Source: Acinetobacter geminorum | GTDB taxonomy: Bacteria; Pseudomonadota; Gammaproteobacteria; Pseudomonadales; Moraxellaceae | Assembly: GCF_013009345.1 (NCBI RefSeq) | Contig: NZ_JABELE010000011.1 | Span: forward strand, 1-54,088 | Length of the DNA stretch: 54,088 nucleotides | Direction of reading: 5' to 3' | Shown here: positions 51,104-54,088 of the stretch, in pieces | How positions within the stretch are numbered: position 1 is the stretch's first letter | Layout: the number at the start of each line of letters is the position of its first letter | Notes under the pieces: model-generated | The model's database searches: none | What the model was told of the DNA's origin: nothing | Seen by the model: only the letters and a program-made list of their open reading frames with translations | Made by a program: the position numbers and the translations under genes

Positions 51104-52663
51104 ATGCGAGATTTAGGACAATTAGGTGAAAGCACCTTTGCAATGTGGTGTGCTCAAGTTGGATTAATTGCTAATGGTTCAGCAATTGATAAAACAGGAT
51201 GGGACTACTATGTAGAATTCCCAATATCTTCAAATATAACTACTCATGAATTACATAAATCAGCTTTTGAATGTAAAGTTCAAGTTAAAGCAACAGATAA
51301 AAAGGATAGAAAACTCGCTATTACAGTATCAAATCTTAGACGGATGGCAACTGTGCAAATGCCAGCATTTTACGTTTTTCTAGAATTTGATGGGAAGAAT
51401 GAAGCACAAAATGCATTTGTTTTACATATAGATAATGAGTTGGTTTATAAAATTCTTAAAAGAGTTCATCAAATAGAACAAAGTGAAAAAAATAAGGATT
51501 TAAATAAAAAGACAATTACTCTTACTTATAGTGAACAGCACAGGCTTGAAAAATTAGATGGGGAAAATCTAAAACAAAATTTGTTGAAATATATCGGTGA
51601 AAACTATTCTGATTACATAGCTAGTAAAAATAAATATTTACAAGAGTGTGGTTTTGAAGATGGGTATGGAACAGTTCAATTTTCTCTTGAAGGTGAAGAG
51701 GGTATTCAGAGAATCATTGATGTTTCTTTAGGATTAGAAGAGGATTTAGATGTCCAAAACTTAGTTAATATTGAAAAGCGATTTGGTATCCCATCTAAAA
51801 AGTCGAATTTTGAAATATCTAAAGCAAAACTAAGTTTGGGTGTGCAACCACCAAAAAAAGGAAAAATTAGATTTAAAGAAGATAGTCTCTCTACTGGCTT
51901 AGTTTTTGATATAGATTTTTATAACTCACCTTTTAGTTTTAATGAATTTAGGAAATTTTCAAAATTTCGAGTTGTTGGTGATTTCTTTGATATGACTTTT
52001 GAGCCATATAAAAAACAATCTAATTATAAGTTTAACTTAGGTGACGATAGGAGATTTGAGTTAAAGAAACTAAAAGATGCTATTGGCTTAATTGAATTGA
52101 TGAGCAGAGATAATCAAGAATTCATTATTGAACTAATTATAGAAAATTTTGAAACTGTAGTTTCTTCATCTAAAAGTAAATTTATAAAAAGAGAGCTAAG
52201 TATATTTGACGATCTATTGAATAAGGCATTAGAAATATGTTTTCAAAGCAAAATTTATGATGAAATATTTATTTCTATTCAGGAGTTATATAATTATAGA
52301 GAAGAAATTGAACAGTTCCATACTATAATTACTAAAACAAATAAGTGTGATTTTAGAGTCGAGTGTGAGGTAGACAGTAATCACATATTCGAATTTGAGA
52401 AAACAACTTCGACTTCGGCTATATTTTGCAGATTAGGTAGTCATGCCATAGGAGCAATTCTAACAATTATTGGTAAACCTGAGAAAATATCAAAAAATAA
52501 ATTTAGGATTGATAAAGGTGAACTAATGATAGAAAGAACTCTTATATTTACTCGAAGTAATGAAAATATTAATGAAGAAATTAGTAGAGTAATACAAAAT
52601 ACGATAAGTAAATATGCAGATGAATACGACGTTTTCTATAACTGGGATACAGATGTTGTATAA
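51104..52663 (+). CDS. DUF4365-domain protein, PD-(D/E)xK nuclease-like
   Basis: I start at ATG 51104 (a GTG at 51098 adds two residues), giving 519 residues. The N-terminus fits DUF4365: LGQLGESTFAMWCAQVG with Glu9, KTGWDYYVEF with Asp34, and VQVKAT with Gln60 and Lys62, the E/D/QxK pattern of restriction-like nucleases. The remaining ~400 residues have no family I recognise and are rich in Lys, Glu and Phe. The gene is far AT-richer than acnD beside it, uses ATA and AGA codons freely and stands alone, which suggests transfer. A stand-alone defence role is conceivable but not shown. Confidence 0.7.
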   Translation: MRDLGQLGESTFAMWCAQVGLIANGSAIDKTGWDYYVEFPISSNITTHELHKSAFECKVQVKATDKKDRKLAITVSNLRRMATVQMPAFYVFLEFDGKNEAQNAFVLHIDNELVYKILKRVHQIEQSEKNKDLNKKTITLTYSEQHRLEKLDGENLKQNLLKYIGENYSDYIASKNKYLQECGFEDGYGTVQFSLEGEEGIQRIIDVSLGLEEDLDVQNLVNIEKRFGIPSKKSNFEISKAKLSLGVQPPKKGKIRFKEDSLSTGLVFDIDFYNSPFSFNEFRKFSKFRVVGDFFDMTFEPYKKQSNYKFNLGDDRRFELKKLKDAIGLIELMSRDNQEFIIELIIENFETVVSSSKSKFIKRELSIFDDLLNKALEICFQSKIYDEIFISIQELYNYREEIEQFHTIITKTNKCDFRVECEVDSNHIFEFEKTTSTSAIFCRLGSHAIGAILTIIGKPEKISKNKFRIDKGELMIERTLIFTRSNENINEEISRVIQNTISKYADEYDVFYNWDTDVV

Positions 52664-52673
52664 AATAAAAATA

Positions 52674-52704
52674 TAAAAAAAGCCCGACATCCTGTTGGGC
52701 TTTT
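52674..52704. terminator. Shared terminator of the DUF4365 gene and reverse sRNA, copy A
   Basis: AGCCCGACA-TCC-TGTTGGGCT is flanked by A7 and T4. It ends the forward gene and, on the other strand, the predicted small RNA. Confidence 0.85.
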
Positions 52705-52804
52705 CCGTATTTGGTTGCTAGATATGACTCCTGTCGTATCTCACGATCCTGATGCATGAACCTATTATTGTTGTTTTATGTTCCGGAACATCCTGTTCCT
52801 GTAT
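52675..52804 (-). ncRNA. Predicted repeated small RNA, copy A
   Basis: On the reverse strand TTGGCT and TAATAT stand 17 bp apart at 52839-52811. They are followed by about 130 nt with no coding frame, ending in a GC stem with T7. The RNA would carry seven GGA triplets, five as AGGA. Several AGGA lie in small hairpin loops, for example GGAACA-GGA-TGTTCC, GAC-AGGA-GTC and the terminator loop. A second copy 1180 bp away keeps promoter, spacer length, AGGA motifs and terminator. Transcription is predicted, not observed. Confidence 0.65.
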
Positions 52805-52810
52805 GAGTTC

Positions 52811-52839
52811 ATATTAGGAAAAAAGCAGAGGGTAGCCAA
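52811..52839 (-). promoter_or_regulatory. Reverse-strand promoter of sRNA copy A
   Basis: TTGGCT-N17-TAATAT on the reverse strand; the same boxes and spacing are found in copy B. Confidence 0.6.
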
Positions 52840-52926
52840 TCCGCTAAATCCCTAAATCTGTGTAAGATAAATCGTACAAATAACATTTTTTGCATTTATG
52901 CCATCATCATCGGGCGAAATGGACAA

Positions 52927-52954
52927 TTGACATTCACTTTAAGTGGGTTATATT
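52927..52954 (+). promoter_or_regulatory. Promoter of the zinc-ribbon gene
   Basis: A consensus -35 TTGACA and TATATT are 16 bp apart, 36 bp before the ATG. The spacer contains the palindrome CACTT-T-AAGTG at 52935-52945, a possible repressor site. Confidence 0.7.
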
Positions 52955-52990
52955 CCTGTTTAATATATATACGATTATAGGAATGTAATC

Positions 52991-53125
52991 ATGGTAACAG
53001 CTGGCGAAAAACCCGGAACAGGCTTCTATTTCTGTGCTCAGTGCGGACATAGAGTGTTTTTAGAAATTAATACCGATCCTTTACCACCTTGCACGAAATG
53101 CTACTGCACACAATTTAAACGTTAA
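52991..53125 (+). CDS. Small zinc-ribbon protein (44 aa)
   Basis: An ATG at 52991 with AGGA upstream opens 44 codons. The product begins VTAGEKPGTGFYFCAQCGHR and has C15-x2-C18 and, 15 residues later, C34-x2-C37-x-C39, a typical zinc or rubredoxin-like knuckle pair. The GEKPGTGFYFCAQCG lead is found in small conserved zinc-ribbon proteins annotated without function. A consensus promoter and a following terminator show a complete small transcription unit between the two sRNA repeats. Confidence 0.8.
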   Translation: MVTAGEKPGTGFYFCAQCGHRVFLEINTDPLPPCTKCYCTQFKR

Positions 53126-53155
53126 GAATGAAATAATATTTGCGTTCGCATTTAA

Positions 53156-53188
53156 CAAAAAGCCCTGTCACCTGATGGGGCTTTTTGT
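53156..53188 (+). terminator. Terminator of the zinc-ribbon gene
   Basis: AAAAAGCCC...GGGGCTTTTT with a CACCTGAT-containing loop lies about 30 bp past the stop. Confidence 0.8.
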
Positions 53189-53247
53189 TAATTTAAAAAT
53201 AAGACTTACATAACAAGACCCGTGATGGGCATGAAAAGGAAACCGTT

Positions 53248-53823
53248 ATGGAAACAATATTGGGTTTATGTATTGGCGTGGGGCTGAGCGCTGCCTGCGG
53301 TTTTCGCGTGTTTGTGCCGCTACTGGTCATGAGCATTGCCACCATGATGGGATGGTTTGAGCCATCGAAAGGGTTTGAGTGGTTAGCTTTGCCATCGGTA
53401 TGTTTGGCTTTGGGCGTGGCAACGGTGTGTGAAGTTGCAGCTTACTATATTCCGTGGGTCGATAATGCCTTAGACACAGTCGCAACTCCTGCGGCGATGA
53501 TCGCGGGTACGTTAGCAACAATGGCGGTTAGCAGTGGAGAAATGTCTCAGTTTGCCAGTTGGGCGGCTGCCATTATTGTGGGCGGTGGTACGGCTGGCGT
53601 AGTGCAAATGAGTACCGTTGCTGCACGCGGTGTTTCAACTGCAACTACGGGTGGTTTAGGGAATTTTGTCGTTGCAACAGGTGAGTGGATTGGAGCAATC
53701 TTACTTTCAGTTTCAGCAATGTTAGTGCCTGCGCTTGTTGCGGTAGTGGTGCTGATTGCAGTAATTTTAGCGGTACGTTGGATCCGCCATAAAAAGCAAG
53801 AACAGGCGCATAGTCCTCTATAG
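53248..53823 (+). CDS. DUF4126-family inner-membrane protein
   Basis: This 191-residue protein starts METILGLCIGVGLSAACGFRVFVPLLVMSIA in outline and has about five hydrophobic segments, two of them with Gly/Ala-rich small-residue packing (TVATPAAMIAGTLATMAVS, then AAIIVGGGTAGVVQM). It ends in a basic tail (RWIRHKKQEQ). The pattern LDTVATPAAMIAG fits DUF4126, a family without known function. AAAAGGAAA precedes the ATG. Base composition returns to native after the AT-rich DUF4365 gene. It is followed by the second sRNA repeat. Confidence 0.85.
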   Translation: METILGLCIGVGLSAACGFRVFVPLLVMSIATMMGWFEPSKGFEWLALPSVCLALGVATVCEVAAYYIPWVDNALDTVATPAAMIAGTLATMAVSSGEMSQFASWAAAIIVGGGTAGVVQMSTVAARGVSTATTGGLGNFVVATGEWIGAILLSVSAMLVPALVAVVVLIAVILAVRWIRHKKQEQAHSPL

Positions 53824-53853
53824 GTTTAGCCTAAACATATTTTTAAACAGCAA

Positions 53854-53885
53854 TAAAAAAAGCCCAACATCCTGTTGGGCTTTTT
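53854..53885. terminator. Shared terminator of the DUF4126 gene and reverse sRNA, copy B
   Basis: AGCCCAACA-TCC-TGTTGGGCT is now a fully paired stem (the one weak pair in copy A is restored), with A7 and T5 flanks. Confidence 0.85.
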
Positions 53886-53984
53886 CGTATTTGGGTACTA
53901 GATATGACTCCTGTCGTATCTCACGCTCCTGGTGCTTGAACCTATTATTGTTGTTTTATGTTCCGGAACATCCTCTTCCTCTAT
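53855..53984 (-). ncRNA. Predicted repeated small RNA, copy B
   Basis: The reverse strand has TTGGCG and TAATAT 17 bp apart at 54019-53991, then about 130 nt to the GC stem and T run. Compared with copy A the five AGGA motifs are unchanged, while bases beside them vary (for example both ACAGGA/ACAGGA of the 5' end read AGAGGA). The TGTTCCGGAACA palindrome and the single-stranded-looking A/T stretch (ACAACAATAATAGG) are identical in both. Confidence 0.65.
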
Positions 53985-53990
53985 GAGTTC

Positions 53991-54019
53991 ATATTAGGAA
54001 AAAAGCAGGGTGTCGCCAA
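53991..54019 (-). promoter_or_regulatory. Reverse-strand promoter of sRNA copy B
   Basis: TTGGCG-N17-TAATAT, with an unchanged -10 box and spacer length relative to copy A. Confidence 0.6.
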
Positions 54020-54088
54020 TCCGCAAAATCCCTAAAACTTTGTAGGATAAAACGTACATTGAAACATGGTGTGAGGCGTTTTGTAGTT

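Larger units (their letters stand above)
52675..52880. repeat. Direct repeat of ~205 bp, copy A
   Basis: It aligns without any gap to 53855-54060, with roughly 20-25 substitutions. Homology fades beyond CGTACA, so the repeat unit is terminator through promoter of the predicted small RNA. Confidence 0.85.
52664..52990. other. Spacer with small-RNA repeat and zinc-ribbon promoter
   Basis: This 327 bp gap contains the first copy of the ~205 bp repeat (52675-52880), then 46 bp of AT-rich sequence and the promoter of the zinc-ribbon gene. Confidence 0.6.
53855..54060. repeat. Direct repeat of ~205 bp, copy B
   Basis: Gapless partner of 52675-52880 at an offset of 1180 bp. The unit again begins at the terminator of the upstream forward gene. 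The last 28 bp of the window, after the repeat, contain nothing I recognise. Confidence 0.85.

Overview
This window comes from a chromosome of the Acinetobacter calcoaceticus-baumannii group, most likely A. baumannii. Codon use is AT-rich. A Wzy-type capsule (K) locus lies between an fkpA-type isomerase gene and lldP, which is the known chromosomal position of that locus in the species. The flanks (murJ-ampD-nadC on the left, lld and prp on the right) fit the same species. Species is inferred from remembered gene order and protein families; no database search was possible.

Left flank, 1-16.8 kb. Two tandem RcnB-like secreted proteins come first. A compact reverse-strand operon follows, ubiG-mupP-yciK (ubiquinone methylation, MurNAc-6P recycling, SDR reductase). 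Next are dsbA, a TetR regulator, and a second TetR regulator (FabR/DesT type) divergent from a ferredoxin-reductase/fatty-acid-desaturase pair. The shared promoter of that divergent set carries at least three 8-2-8 palindromes. Then come rph, a small lipoprotein with a Tat-exported phospholipase C, a 55-residue membrane peptide gene missed by long-ORF searches, nadC, ampD, murJ and two tandem FKBP isomerases.

Capsule locus, about 17-37.5 kb. Export genes wzc-wzb-wza run on the reverse strand. They diverge from gna-wzx-gtr-(36 aa ORF)-gtr-wzy-gtr-gtr-itrA-galU-ugd-gpi-gne1-pgt1 on the forward strand, and pgm converges on them. The centre (22.2-28.5 kb) is clearly AT-richer than the ends, as expected of exchangeable capsule cassettes. 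One initiating transferase plus four glycosyltransferases predicts a K unit of up to five sugars, with gna and ugd able to supply uronic acids. pgt1 appears to have lost its first membrane segment through a single T insertion in a T run.

Right flank, 37.5-51 kb. The lactate operon lldP-lldR-lldD is followed by dld. Its promoter is bracketed by two perfect LldR-type palindromes whose centres are 105 bp apart. An aromatic aminotransferase gene and the propionate (2-methylcitrate) genes gntR-prpB-prpC-acnD follow. A perfect TTGTCGACAA palindrome abuts the gntR start codon.

End, 51-54.1 kb. An AT-rich DUF4365 (PD-(D/E)xK-like) gene, a tiny zinc-ribbon gene and a DUF4126 membrane protein are interleaved with two copies of a ~205 bp direct repeat. 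Each repeat carries, on the reverse strand, a conserved promoter with a 17 bp spacer, ~130 nt of RNA-like sequence rich in AGGA, and a terminator. I read these as two genes of a repeated small-RNA family and regard them as the most interesting signal here. A second repeat system (REP-like hairpins, plus paired hairpins with changing stems and an NTCCNT loop) sits in the spacers after plc, after lldD and between prpB and prpC.
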